Below the pieces are notes generated by a model. That model saw only the letters and a list, made by a program, of their open reading frames with translations, was not told where the DNA came from and made no database searches. A program made the translations under genes and the position numbers. A stretch of DNA of 64,000 nt from NCBI GenBank assembly GCA_905250115.1, contig CAJNOI010000336.1, positions 1-64,000 of the forward strand, read 5' to 3'. This document shows, piece by piece, positions 1 through 12,249 of the stretch. Numbering within the stretch: the first letter of the stretch is position 1; each line of letters starts with the position of its first letter. Source of the stretch: Adineta steineri. Its lineage: Eukaryota > Rotifera > Eurotatoria > Adinetida > Adinetidae.

Positions 1-2712
1 AAAATGTAAGTTTCTTAGAGATAATACTATTTTATTTGTTATAAATATAGATTTTATTTTTCAGAGGCCACAATTTAGAAGATATACATCGTCTTCATGA
101 TGGTAATTTACGTCATACAACACGTGGTTTAATTTATTCATTAAATAAAAAAAAACGTTGGTTATTACCTGATATTATTGAAGAACGTATATGTGAATAT
201 AATCCTAAATTAAAAGATTCTAAATCAGAGGGACAACATGAAATATCAAATATTGATGAACGTCTTAAAATAATTATGTACGAAAATGAAAATATTCGTC
301 ATTCATCTACTTGTATACGTTATGGTAATAATCAAATAGAACCACATATTCTTCATAAAAATGGTCGTAGATTTAATTCAACAACATTAACAAAATGGAT
401 GGATTTTGATACACATGAACGTCGGAATAGACGTCGTCGACGTAATAATAATACTGATCGAGTAAATCAACCAAATTTTGGTATTCAAGAACGGCCTGGA
501 TTTTTTCCCAGTGAAGTAACATATGAATTTTTATATCCAAAGCACTTACCATCATCAACATCATATAAAAGTGGAAAAACAACATTAATAAGAGTTCCTG
601 ATCGTTATCAGTATGATTATCATGGACGATCTCATAAAGATACAAATAAAAATCGACGAAAAATTCGACGATATGAATGTAATCGACTTGATATTCATGC
701 ACAAGAATACTGTATTGAAGAAGATATTAGTAATGAGGAATATATAACAATATCGTCAGATTTTATCGATGAAAATGATAAATGGTCGATTGTTTTTGAA
801 GATACAGGTAAGTTTTACAATAATTTATTTCAATAAAATTTAATTTTAATCATCTAGATGATCCATTATTAGCTTCTATTAACTTTCCAATCGAATATTT
901 CATTCCATCCACATCATCGACTTGTAAATCTACATCTTTTACGAATGATAATTCATCAGATAATATTAATGATTATAAAGCACGTAAATATTTTGAACCT
1001 TTACCCACACCTACACCTCAACCTCAAATATCTTCAATTACAACTGATGAAGAATTACATTCTTTTCAATATGATAATGAATCTGATTTTCTTACTTTAA
1101 TGCAACAATCAACAATGAAAATCACTCAAGCAAATCTTTCACCACCAATATTTCTTCAAAGAACATCATCATCTTCTTTTTCTATTATTTATACATATGA
1201 TCGACAATCATCTAAAGTCAATGTAACTCTTAAATATACTGGTATACGTCCTAAATTTAGTTATTCTACAAGTAAAATAACTCTTGAAGAAATTATTCAA
1301 ATAATATCGGAAAAATTAGATGAAAATTCAATCGGTAATATGACTAAATCATTTAGAAATACTCGTTTTGATGTTGATGAATTACGTGGTTCATTACCAT
1401 TACCAATGACTATTTTACAAAATATGCTTTTAACTCAACCTAATTCTACAGATAAACAAAAAATAATCGAAAAAGAAAATATACATATTCATGAAAAAGA
1501 TCAAGAAGAACAATGGTTTGATACAACAAAAACTATATCTGATTCATTAGAATGTTCAATTTGTTGTGAAACGTTAACTTCTAATAATGCTTGTCAATTA
1601 CTTCCATGTATGTATATTTATCTATAAACAAATTTCAATCTATATTAATTTTTTTGTTCATTAGGTTATCATACACTTTGTCATACATGTTTAACATCAT
1701 ATATTCGTACAAGTGTATCATCAGCAACATATTCATCGACAAGTACATCATTAATAACTTGTTTTCAATCCGATTGTTCAACTCATATGAATCCATCTCT
1801 TGTACAAGGATTTATTTCATTTGAAATCTATGAATCATATATTCAATCATTAATTGATCGTCATATATTTTCAACAGGTAACTATCGAAAATGTCCATCA
1901 CGAGCATGTTCAAATTTACTTATTATTGATGATAATACAAAATTAACATCAATGTGTTCATGTGGTCAACGTGTTTGTTTGCAATGTTTTGAAGAATATC
2001 ATTTTCCAGCTACATGTCAACAATATAAATTTTATGTTGCACGTTTACGTGAAAGTGGCGATGATTTATTAAGTGAATCGAAAATTGGAGATAATTCAAG
2101 TTGTTATATAGCTGAAGGAAAAAACTGTCCAAATTGTGGAGAATTTGTTGAAAAGAATGGAGGTAAATTTTGAAATCGAATACTATGATAGATTTAAATC
2201 ATTCTATTCTAGGTTGTCCACATATGACATGTAAATGTGGTAATGAATATTGTTGGATGTGTTTAAAACGTTGGTCAACACATAATTCTTCTTCTTGTAG
2301 TAATGTACCTGAATCAACACATGAACTTCGTTCATCAACACGAAATCGTTTACATAATAAAGCTATAAATCATCGTCGTCAACGTAATCAACATACATTT
2401 TATACATTATCATTGATTGCACGACAATCAAAAGTTTGTTCAAAATATCATGATATTCTATTATCAACTTATATTGATTTAAATACATTAGCAGAATTTG
2501 TTTATGTTTTATTACAACGACGACGTACTGATATTTATATTCGTGCTGTTTTAGGTCAAACTGCAAATCGTTTAGAACAAGATGCATTTCAAATCAAATT
2601 ACAAATTGAATGTCAACAAATTAAAATAAAACATATTGAACAAATACGATGTCGACTTGAACGAACACTATTAAATTTATTACATATGAAAAATACAAAA
2701 GTTTTGATGTAA
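1..2712 (+). CDS. RBR-type (Ariadne-like) E3 ubiquitin ligase, 5' partial
   Basis: Probable exons are <1-5, 65-807, 858-1607, 1665-2162 and 2213-2712 (stop TAA); the 5' end lies outside the window. About 830 residues are visible. The first ~490 are polar, low-complexity and unassigned. A TRIAD follows: RING1 opens with CSICCETL and continues across the third intron (LCHTC); the IBR has KCPSRAC, CSCG, CLQC and a final H-C pair; RING2 has CPNCGE and GGCPHMTC, then CGNEYCWMC. In this family the Cys of GGC-x-HM-x-C accepts ubiquitin as a thioester, and here it is present (about 2215-2217), with the last intron splitting the preceding Gly codon. The helical C-terminal ~140 residues resemble an Ariadne domain. 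RBR membership is secure; whether it is ARIH, ANKIB1 or CUL9-like is not. By family it should transfer ubiquitin from an E2 to a substrate lysine. Confidence 0.88.
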
Positions 2713-5200
2713 TTTAATTTATATATATTTTTTTTTGTTTATACGGTGAATTTAGGTCTGTGATGTAGTTATTTAAAATAAATTTTATTTTTGATCTATA
2801 TTTTTCAATAATTATTTAGTTTTTATTTATGAAATCAGTGTTCAAAGGTGATTTATCATTCTGTTAATTGGAGTAGAGCTCATGGGAGAAAAAAGCGGAC
2901 TTCTCTACTCAGATAATTAATTAAATATTAATTTACATAAATAATTTTGGTACAATTTCTATTTTTATTTCATCATACAATTATCTTTCTATTAAATAGT
3001 ATAGATCAAAGAATCCTCTTAACTTCCATTCAAATCAATTAAATTATTTTAAAAAAGCGTTCTCCTATATTCAATAGAGTCTATATTCTATTCGAATTTT
3101 ATAATAATATGACAAAAAATCATTGGGAAAATCTTACTAAGACTATTTATTTATGGATCACTAAACTCAAACTGTTTTTTTTTCATCGCTTTAGTCATAA
3201 AAATTCTTTTCAAATCTAGTTATTAATAATTCGATTGTGACTAGTCAACATTTTAAAACAACTGATTAAAATGGTACCTACATAGAAATGTTCATAAGAT
3301 TTTAATTGTGTCAAATAGATAAAACATTTGGATTTTCATAGAATTGATTATTACCCAATTGAGCAATTCTTCTTGATAGATAACAAAAAAATCAAATTAC
3401 TTTCGTTTTCTACTATAAAAAAAGTTATTATTTATTGAGAAATATTCTTCATCTCAATATAAATAGTATATTCATACAAAAAATTAATCTATATTTTATT
3501 CTTTTCGTTCTCTCGCCTTTGTGTTCTTATATATAATACATGACGTTGTGTGATATGAACACAAATGGATAATAGAGTAATATGCCAAGGATAGTAGTAA
3601 TACTACCCGATCCGTTCATCATTGTGATCACAATAAAATATTCGAATAAGAAGAAAATAATCTATAAATTTTATTCTTTGTTTCAATATATCATCAATTT
3701 TATTTTCTATTTCAAAATGTTAATTAACGTCATTGATTATTATCAAAGAGTTTTTCATAAAAAAAACAAGTCAATATAAAACAGATAGAATTATTTTTGT
3801 TGAAATTTTCGATAATTATCTATATTTATGTGTGTTTGTTCATATTTATACCATTATACACTATAATCTATAATATTTTTTTTCTTTTTCACCTATACAC
3901 CAACTAACGGATAGAATAATCGTCTGTCCGTTTATTGATTAAAGTACATGAAAAACTAGTAGAATCTCATATAAATTTTGGATTAAATAACATTTGAATG
4001 TATGAACAATCTGCAGATAGACTATAGACAATCTTTTAATTAAATATATATTTATTTAATTTCTATATGATTCAACGAGATATAATAAAATAAATTAATT
4101 CGTCGATTATTTTATTTTGTTTTATTTCTAAGTAAGAGTGATACTTTTGAACTATAGACAAACTTATTATGAACACAAAATAACGTGATTTTTTTCTTTT
4201 CTTTTCGTTCTGTTTCAACTATTGATAAGCATTTCAATGTAAGAAAAAAAAATCCAATCTCATCGCAATATTTATTCATGCTTGAAGGAAAAGAGAAAAG
4301 AAAAAAAAATATTTGTTGATATTTTTCACCTTTTTTTCATATTTTGTCTTGTTCATAACTATAATTATAGATTGAAAGTTTCATTATTACTTTCAAATAG
4401 AACGAAATCAAATTATCGAATTATTGATGTTCTCAACAACAATTAGATATCGACGATAATAATAATTATTTGAAAAGCTCTAAAATATTTCTGTGCGATA
4501 TAGAAATTCATTTTATTTCTTTTTCTTTAGTCTTCAGTATATTTTTATACCGTCAGAACATTTAAACTTTTTATGTTACAATTGATTTTTGTTTTTTTTT
4601 GCATTGTATTTATATATTTCCTTATTTAAATGATTTGGAAAGTGTTTAATGAATAAAATCCGACTGATTTGTATGAAAAAAACATTAAAATTAGACGAAT
4701 ATTTCATAGAAGAGTTTCTACGACTTAATAATGTTGAAAATCTATTCTTTTTTTTCTTTGAATTTAAACTTAATATTAATTATTTAATTATCTTTGTTAA
4801 ACTTGTTTGATAATTGTACCAATGATCGTCCTCTTCATATCATTTCTTTCTCATTTGATGTTTTTTGTCTCTATTGTTTTGTTCTTATTTCATACTCAAC
4901 AACATATTTAATTCAATTATTATAAAGTGAAATATTATTAGGAAAAAACGTTCGAAGTATGTTTGAAAGAAGAATATGAACGATTCGATGAGATAGAAAA
5001 GTAATTATTAAAATAGATTCATATATATAAATATAAATGTAATTAACGATGAAATTCGATAAGTGGAAGTAAATGCAGAACATTATTTTGGTAATTCAGT
5101 TAATTTATATTTATTTATTAAAAATTTAATACTAGAATAGTATAATATCGAAGAATTATTATCTTGCTAGTATAAATAATTTAATTTAATCATCAATGAA
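2713..5200. other. Intergenic, AT-rich, no gene seen
   Basis: No coding exon series is visible. The only structure noted is a short imperfect hairpin near 2868-2920 and the left copy of a dispersed 1.2 kb segment (about 3735-4880, listed separately). Confidence 0.5.
3735..4880. repeat. Dispersed 1.2 kb segment, copy A
   Basis: From the run ATTGATTATTATCAAAGAG onward this segment matches 11005-12240 block by block in the same orientation. Shared landmarks include TATTTATGTGTGTTTGTTC, CCGTTTATTGATTAAAGTAC, a 'gataagcatttcaatgtaag' block and a closing 'aaacttgtttgataa' block. By eye most aligned blocks are clearly homologous but diverged, and copy B has an extra stretch of about 75 bp. There is no ORF and no terminal repeat that I can define, so this may be an old segmental duplication or an unclassified non-coding element. 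Confidence 0.65.
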
Positions 5201-5211
5201 TATTTTTTCTA

Positions 5212-6060
5212 GATTTTTTACAAAAACTTGATATTAATGCGTTTCCAAGATACATAAAAGTAGAATACAAGTCAATTAGCAAATGGTGAAATAATCAAAA
5301 AAATTTAAATAAAAAGAATTGAGTAGTTAGTCAAATAAAATTTCTTTATCGATTTTTCTCTAATTTATTTATTTCTAGCCTTGAAATGTTATGATTTGGG
5401 ATGTGTTGCATGTACAAATGGAAATTTTTATTAGAAACTAATGTGGATGCAAGAAGCATTCGCAATCATTTAAATAAAGAAACTAATAAAACATCTAGAA
5501 ATAAAATTCATATTTTAGATTATCTTGCTTATACAACATCACAAGTAAAAGAAAATTTTCTTTTTCTCTCTTTGTTCTGAATTAAATTTAATATTTTTAG
5601 GACGGAAATATTGAACATGCTTTATCATTAACTGAAGAAATGCTTACAACTGGTAAATAATATTTAATTTCTTTTCATTAAAAGCAAAACATATTTGAAT
5701 TTTTCTAGCTTCGAATCATGTTCGTGCAAATAATTAGAAAATTTATTATGAAACTATTAGAAAAAATCGAACATTAACTATACAAGAACGCAAAGATGAT
5801 ATGATTACGAATAATAAACAAAATTTAAAATTATTTCCAACAGTGTCACGAACGAAAAATTATAAAATAAATAATGCAAGACTAGATGGTTATTTCGAAG
5901 AACGTGAGATATATGAAAAACTTTGTCAACACAATGGAACACAAGTAAAATTAAAATATATTTCGAAATAGTCTTTTACAATTTTACTTTATCTAGTTAA
6001 GTCAAAAAAGTCAAGCAAAATTATTTCGTCGTTATCGTCCATGTATTTACTAGATTCAAT
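5212..6060 (+). pseudogene. Decayed prolyl 4-hydroxylase alpha subunit, N-terminal half only
   Basis: Fragments read as the N-terminal and peptide-binding part of collagen prolyl 4-hydroxylase alpha. Pieces in order: a helical stretch with YIKVEYKSISKW (about 5225-5290), a GCVACTNGNFY..LMWMQEAF segment (about 5400-5460), LDYLAYTTSQ (about 5515), DGNIEHALSLTEEML (about 5600-5645), SNHVRAN then KIYYETI (about 5710-5760), EEREIYEKLCQHNGTQ (about 5898-5945) and AKLFRRYRPC (about 6017-6047). GT..AG intron boundaries remain between them. The copy is broken: there are frameshifts near 5395-5470, an in-frame TAG inside the HVRAN..YYE exon, and no catalytic 2-oxoglutarate/iron dioxygenase domain downstream. 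A functional family member would hydroxylate proline in the ER; this one cannot make such an enzyme. Confidence 0.75.
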
Positions 6061-9000
6061 GGTATGAGTAAATTATCTATTGATATAGAATTGACATAAG
6101 GATTTTGAAAATCTTGGTGTATATTTATGTTAAAATCAAATCGATAATATCAACAATTCAAATGTTACAGAGAAAATTCAAGTTAAGTAATTATGTTTTT
6201 TATCATAGTGAATATTAATATTTCGTTTTCTTTGTGTGAATTGTATTTCTAAAGGTAGAATAAGAAATGTTTATTTTCATAAAGTTTTTGTTTATTTAAA
6301 TAAATCAATTTTGTTACTTTTATCAATTGATCTATATTATTTTATATTAGACATATAAATAAATATTTATAGAATTATTATCCATCGAGCAAATTTATAT
6401 ATTAGTAGTAAAACTAATGTCATTATGATCATTAATTGTCAATTTTATTAATAGAAAAAAAATGTCTGATATGACAATGAAATAAAAATAGAGAATATGT
6501 ATATCATCTGATTTTCTACAGCAGAATCAAACTTATATAAAAAATATTTCTAATATAAATTCTGAGGATATATTTCATAAAATATATTCTTAAGTTTTAT
6601 ATCATTTTTAATCTTGATTCAATCGTATTTGCACAAAACCAATAGTTAGAGTGTAGAAATTTTTTCATCGTACATATAAAGCAATCTATAGTTTGAATCA
6701 ATTAAATATATAACTATTCTTTTTCTTTTTTCATCATCATAACCATTATTAAATTGAAAATAATACAGTTTGCTAAGATTTGGAATTGTTTGATGTTGAA
6801 AGATCTGAAAGTAAATTCGGAAAATAGAAATTGTCGATTGTATATCAGACATATATTTTTACATTTTCTCAATGTAAATTACAGTGAAAAAAAAAAGATC
6901 TCAGATAGAGTTTTATCAATCGAAAAATATACTTGGTCGTTTTGAACTATAATTATCTTTACAATAATAAAAGTTTAGTGATAGAGAAAGAAAGAATGGC
7001 AGATAAAATCGATTAGACAATTTTATACGGTAATCATTGAGGTTCAAGAGTATTTAATCACATAATGTCCTATGTGAAAATATTTTAGTAATATAAACAT
7101 ATTAAGAAATCTTCTTAATATAAGTAAACTCATTGTTTTATGCAAACGATTTTTTTCTAAACAATAGTGACGCTCGCAGAATTATTTTTAACCAAGATTA
7201 GAAATATGCTTTTTGTTCTTATGCCTATTGTTGTAGTAGAATTGTGCTAAGATGATAGATATTATGACTAGCTCTACGAATAATTCAAACTAATCAGTTT
7301 TATATTGTTAAAATTTTTTTTCATTAATTCGTGAAAATGTAACGAAACAACTGTAATAATATTGTTTTTTTTGAAACAATCAAAGTCATATGAGATTATC
7401 TTGATGAAAACTTGTTCGAGTGATCATTTAAATAATTTTATTTTTTCAGTAATAACATTTTTGAATAAAGAGAGAAATGATATCCAACTGACATTGTTTC
7501 TCTCACAATATCAACATCAATCGACAGTGGATTGTCATGTGAATATGTGACAGAACTTTGAGGAGATGTAATTTATTTATCACAACTAAAAAGTTTTTTT
7601 TCATTCTCCCTACGTCTAACTACGATATTTTCATTGTAATCACGCATGACTGCGTCGCATTTACGTGTGTATGAGAGTTCGATCGTATTAATCCTTATTC
7701 AACATTCGCGTTATCGGACACGAACATGTATATATGTTCGTGATGAACAAACGTCGCTTTTTTATCTCCATAGAACACGTGGAAACGGGTGAGTGATTTT
7801 GTTTTAAAAATTGTTTAACTTTTTTCTACACTATTTTATTTCTTCGAGAAAAATCAATTGAATTATATTGTAGAATATTTTGTCCAATGTTATGTTAAAT
7901 GTGAAAGAGAAAGTCTTAGAAAAAGTTTTTCAACAATATTTTCTTTATATTTTGTTGTAGAAACTGAAATGATTTAATTATGTTCTTTATGATTATGACA
8001 ATTGTTCAAACAATGAACAAAATATATATTAGAAATATCTCCCATGATTTATGTAAGTTCTTAATAAATTGTTTTTTTCTTCAATTTGAAAATTTTCATT
8101 GAAAATATTTTTACAACAATATTCGATTTTTTTAATTTGAAAATTCATGAAAAAAAACTTAACTAAATGAATAGATTTTCTTCTATTAACTAGATTAGTT
8201 TTAACCCATTTTCTCTTATATTTTAAATAGAATTGACAATTAATTCCTTATGTTTATCATATTTTAATCAAAATGTTATATTATCTAAGAATTCAAAATA
8301 GAATTTTTTTAATAAATTCGAACTGTATATAAAAATACTTTCTTTTTCTTTTTTCTTAGATAGCAGATTACATATAATGTGTTATCTGCTCTATATTCGG
8401 TATTCTTGAGTCTTCTATTTCATAATATGATATTTTTTGTTAAAATATTAAAGACGAAAAGATTTATCAAAGTCAGATTAGAAAATTTTTAATTTCTTTA
8501 CCACCACGTAGCTCATTTCCCTTCATTCTTGTTTCTTTTTTGTTTCATAGCAACCTGTGCAACGTCTGCGAATTTTATACACAGATCCTTCTATTTCTTT
8601 GAGCTTGTGCTTGTTTGACTTGCTAATTGTTGTCTATTGCATAGTCTTCCTTATATATTATATAGTTATTCACGATTGAACTTATCGTCAGCCATTTTTC
8701 TTTGTAGGAACTTGGGGCTTCGAAGGATTCATTTCATTCAATGAGTCAACGTTGTCTTCTCTATTGACTTCTTCTGGCGACATATTCACTATTAAAAAAT
8801 TTTGATTGTTTTTACACGAGAGAGAGAGAACTGAAGAGATACGAATACGAGACAAAAATGTGGATATTTCGTTCTGTTACCTCTCACATTATTGTATACT
8901 GTACATTAGAGAACGAAAAAGCAACGTGAGCTATTATTTAGGTAGACACGAGATTCGATTCACTATCTTATTTGAAGGTAAAAAGAGAACGAAGAAAAAT

Positions 9001-9600
9001 CGATAGAACAGAAAAAAAAATTATTTAGTAAGTAGATTTTGTTAGAAGTTTATTGTCTGTGTGATTGAATATCTTGATTAATTCTCGTATGAAAAGTGAA
9101 TTACCTCGAATGTGTTCATATATCTTTCAGAACGAAGATATATTTTGATTAAATATAGAAGAACAAAATTTTATTTGTTTTTTATTAATCAGAATTAAAT
9201 AAACAAAATATCATCATATTGATTTAAAAAAGAATTTCTAACATAAAAATAAATTTATTAAAAAGTTCTACATGGTTTTTAACTTTTTATTTATCGTACA
9301 AACAAAAGTCAGTATTCTCGAAATTTTTACAATATTGTTTGAACATTTTCAATAAAATTCCATGCGATTCAGAAAACAGTTTTTTCTTTACGATAACATT
9401 GAAAAAAATGGTACTATATTCTATAAAATACCATCCAAAATAATGAAATTATAGTGATTCTTATTGACATAATTATTAATTTTGAAAAGAAAAAGTTAAA
9501 GAATTTTTTTTTTGTTACTCATAATTTCAACTCATCTTTTCTTTTTCTTATTTTAAGAATAGAAATTTAATTTATTTATACTATATTGTTTATTCTAAAA
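6061..9600. other. Intergenic, AT-rich, no gene seen
   Basis: There is no convincing exon series. Short open frames (for example around 6754-6945, 7362-7550 and 8806-9006) lack homology, splice context and codon bias. An inverted repeat with arms CACGAACAT/ATGTTCGTG lies at about 7719-7743 in a locally less AT-rich patch (7640-7800). Confidence 0.45.
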
Positions 9601-9604
9601 TTTC

Positions 9605-10200
9605 TTTAGATTTAAAACTATATCAACTGAATCTTCTGAAATATGTTTTGGCAACTAAACAATTTCCAGTAGAGCATTTAAAAAAATACGATGCTTTAAG
9701 TAACAAAGTATTTTGACTTGAATAGTGAGATTACAAAAGAATTTTTTATACAAATAAATATTGAATAAAATTCTATTACAATATTTTCTATGTATTTTAT
9801 TCGGAGAAGTTTTTATTTGTGGTAAGAAAATTAAAGAACAATTTCTGTTTTTCGATTGTAGCATATCTATTAGTAGGTATTTTTATTTGTTTCTTATCGA
9901 AGATTATTTCTATTTTATATATTGTTTTTGCTTAATTATAGTTCAATAAGAGATATTAAACATCAACTTACATCATTTCATGTTGGATTTATCAACAAAA
10001 GTTTATCAGGTGCTTGTGAATTTACTGATACATGTACAAAAAATTTGAAAATATTAAATCGAACAAATGGAATATCTCCTACTTTTATTGAATGAAAATA
10101 ATTTTATAAAGTTTATAAGAATGATTCGGAAATGAACCACGTCAATATATTTATGTGTTTTCATCCTGCAGGAATGTGTGAATTATTTATGACATTTAAT
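9605..10200 (+). pseudogene. Unidentified decayed exon-like segments
   Basis: Two stretches look like former exons. One follows a TTTCTTTAG acceptor at about 9607 and reads for about 35 codons (includes YVLATKQFPVEHLKKYD) before a stop. The second follows TTAATTATAG at about 9943 and reads for about 46 codons (includes HQLTSFHVGF, SGACEFTDTC) before TGA; a third short piece near 10138 includes NIFMCFHPAGMCELF. I do not recognise the family. Codon use resembles the coding genes in the window more than the flanks do, but the frames are short and interrupted. Confidence 0.3.
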
Positions 10201-11004
10201 TGAACAATGATAATTATTGCTTCATCTACATATTTATATCACTATAGTAGCCATTTATTTATTCTGTATTTTTAAGGCGTAAGATATTTGAAATATAATT
10301 TAAAGAATAATTTTATCTTTATACTTCGATTATATATCTTTAATAAATGTATGAGATAATTACAATTTAATATCGACAAAAAATAGATCATCAAAACAAT
10401 GGTATCACAAATTATTCTATTCGAGTCGAATAAATTACGAAGAATAATTTTGTGTAAAAATAAATTCATTGTCACATAAATAAAATGACATCGAAAGTTT
10501 ATCTGAGTGTACTAAAATAAAGAAACGAATTTCGTAGAAATGACTGTAAAAAGAACTAATATGAATAGCATAGCATTATAAAAAAAATGAATAGTAATTA
10601 TGAGATTAAAAAATGAAAACTGAAAGGTATTTAATAAGATTTAACACACGACATGCATTTTTAATGACTTGTGATTATAATTTAAAATTTTTTTAAGCAT
10701 ATCTATCATAGAAACTACGGTTATTACACAGAAAATGAAAACTATGGAGTTACACATCAATATATAAGCTCTAAAAAACATTAATCGCTTTTAATCATAA
10801 GGGGATATTTCAACTGAATTTGTTTTGTTTTAGTAGAAGTATCAAAGCTGGAAATAATTTATATAATGCAGAATATATTCGATATTTCACTGGAATTAAA
10901 GCAATCATTTTAACACTATTATATGCTTATACGAATGTGATATATTCGAGAAAAAAACAGAAACCTTTTGTTATTGCACTTATACGTAACGACATATTTA
11001 TTCT
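10201..11004. other. Intergenic, AT-rich, no gene seen
   Basis: Nothing identifiable; short opposed open frames are not supported by homology or splice sites. Confidence 0.4.
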
Positions 11005-12240
11005 CATTGATTATTATCAAAGAGTTTTTTTTATAGAAAAAGAATAAGTCAGTGTAAAACATATAGAATTATTTTTGTTGCAGTTTTCGATAAAATAAAT
11101 TTCCATAAAAGAAAAAGCTTTTCATTAATATTAATATAGATTACCTTGATAAAGAAACAAAATCAGATCAAATTTATCTATATTTATGTGTGTTTGTTCG
11201 TATCTATACCACTATACGATATAACCCATTATTTTCATATTTTTTCTTTTTCACCTATATATTAACTAACGGAGAGAATAATCGTTTGTCCGTTTATTGA
11301 TTAAAGTACATAAAAAAATATTAAAATCTTATATAAATTTTGGATTGAATAACATTTGAATGTATGAACAATGTGGAGATAGATTAGATAATCTTTTAAT
11401 AAAATATATATATTTGTTTAATTTCTATATTATTCAACGAGATATAGTAAAATAAACTGATTGTAAAGTACACTTATTCGTCGATTTTTTTATTTTACTT
11501 TATTTCAAAGTAAGAGTAAAACTTTTGAACTATATAAAAATCTATTACGAAAACAAAATAACGTGATTTTTCTTTTCTTTTCTTTTCTTTTCGTTCTGTT
11601 TCAACTAATGATAAGCATTTCAATGTAAGAAAAAAAAATTTCAATCACATCGCAATATTTATTCATGCGTGACGGTAAAGAGAAAAGAAAAAAAAAAGAT
11701 GTTCGTTGACATTTTTCATCTGTTTTCATCATTTTGTATTAATAGTAAGAATAAAACAAATTAAATTTTCGAATTGTTGATGTTTTTAATAATAATTAAA
11801 TATCGATGATAATAATTATTATTTGAAAATCTCTAAACTATGTCTATGCTATGTATAAATTCATTTTATTTCTTTTTCATTAGTCTTTAATATATTTCTA
11901 TATCGTTAGAATATTTGAACTTTTTATATTAAAATTGGTTTTTGATTTTTTGTATATTCTATATATATATATCTTCTGATTTAAATTATTTGGAAAACGT
12001 TTAACAAATAAAATCAGACTGATGTATATGAGAAAAACGTTGAAATTAGACAAATATTCATAGGATAAAATAGTTGTTGTGATATCTTACAAAATTAATA
12101 ATGTTTAAAATCTAGTATTTTTTTCTTTGAATATAGACTGAATATTTATCAATTATTTGTCTATGTTAAACTTGTTTGATAACTGTACCGATGTTCGTTC
12201 TCTTCTTTTCATTTCTTTTCAATTTATGTTTTGTCTTTAC
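11005..12240. repeat. Dispersed 1.2 kb segment, copy B
   Basis: Second copy of the segment at about 3735-4880, same orientation, sharing ATTGATTATTATCAAAGAG at the left end. It carries an extra block of about 75 bp near 11090-11165 and a lengthened CTTTT microsatellite near 11568-11590. Confidence 0.65.
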
Positions 12241-12249
12241 TATTTTATT

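Noticed and set aside
373..702. 109-codon minus-strand frame
   Set aside because: Antisense shadow of the RBR ligase exon.
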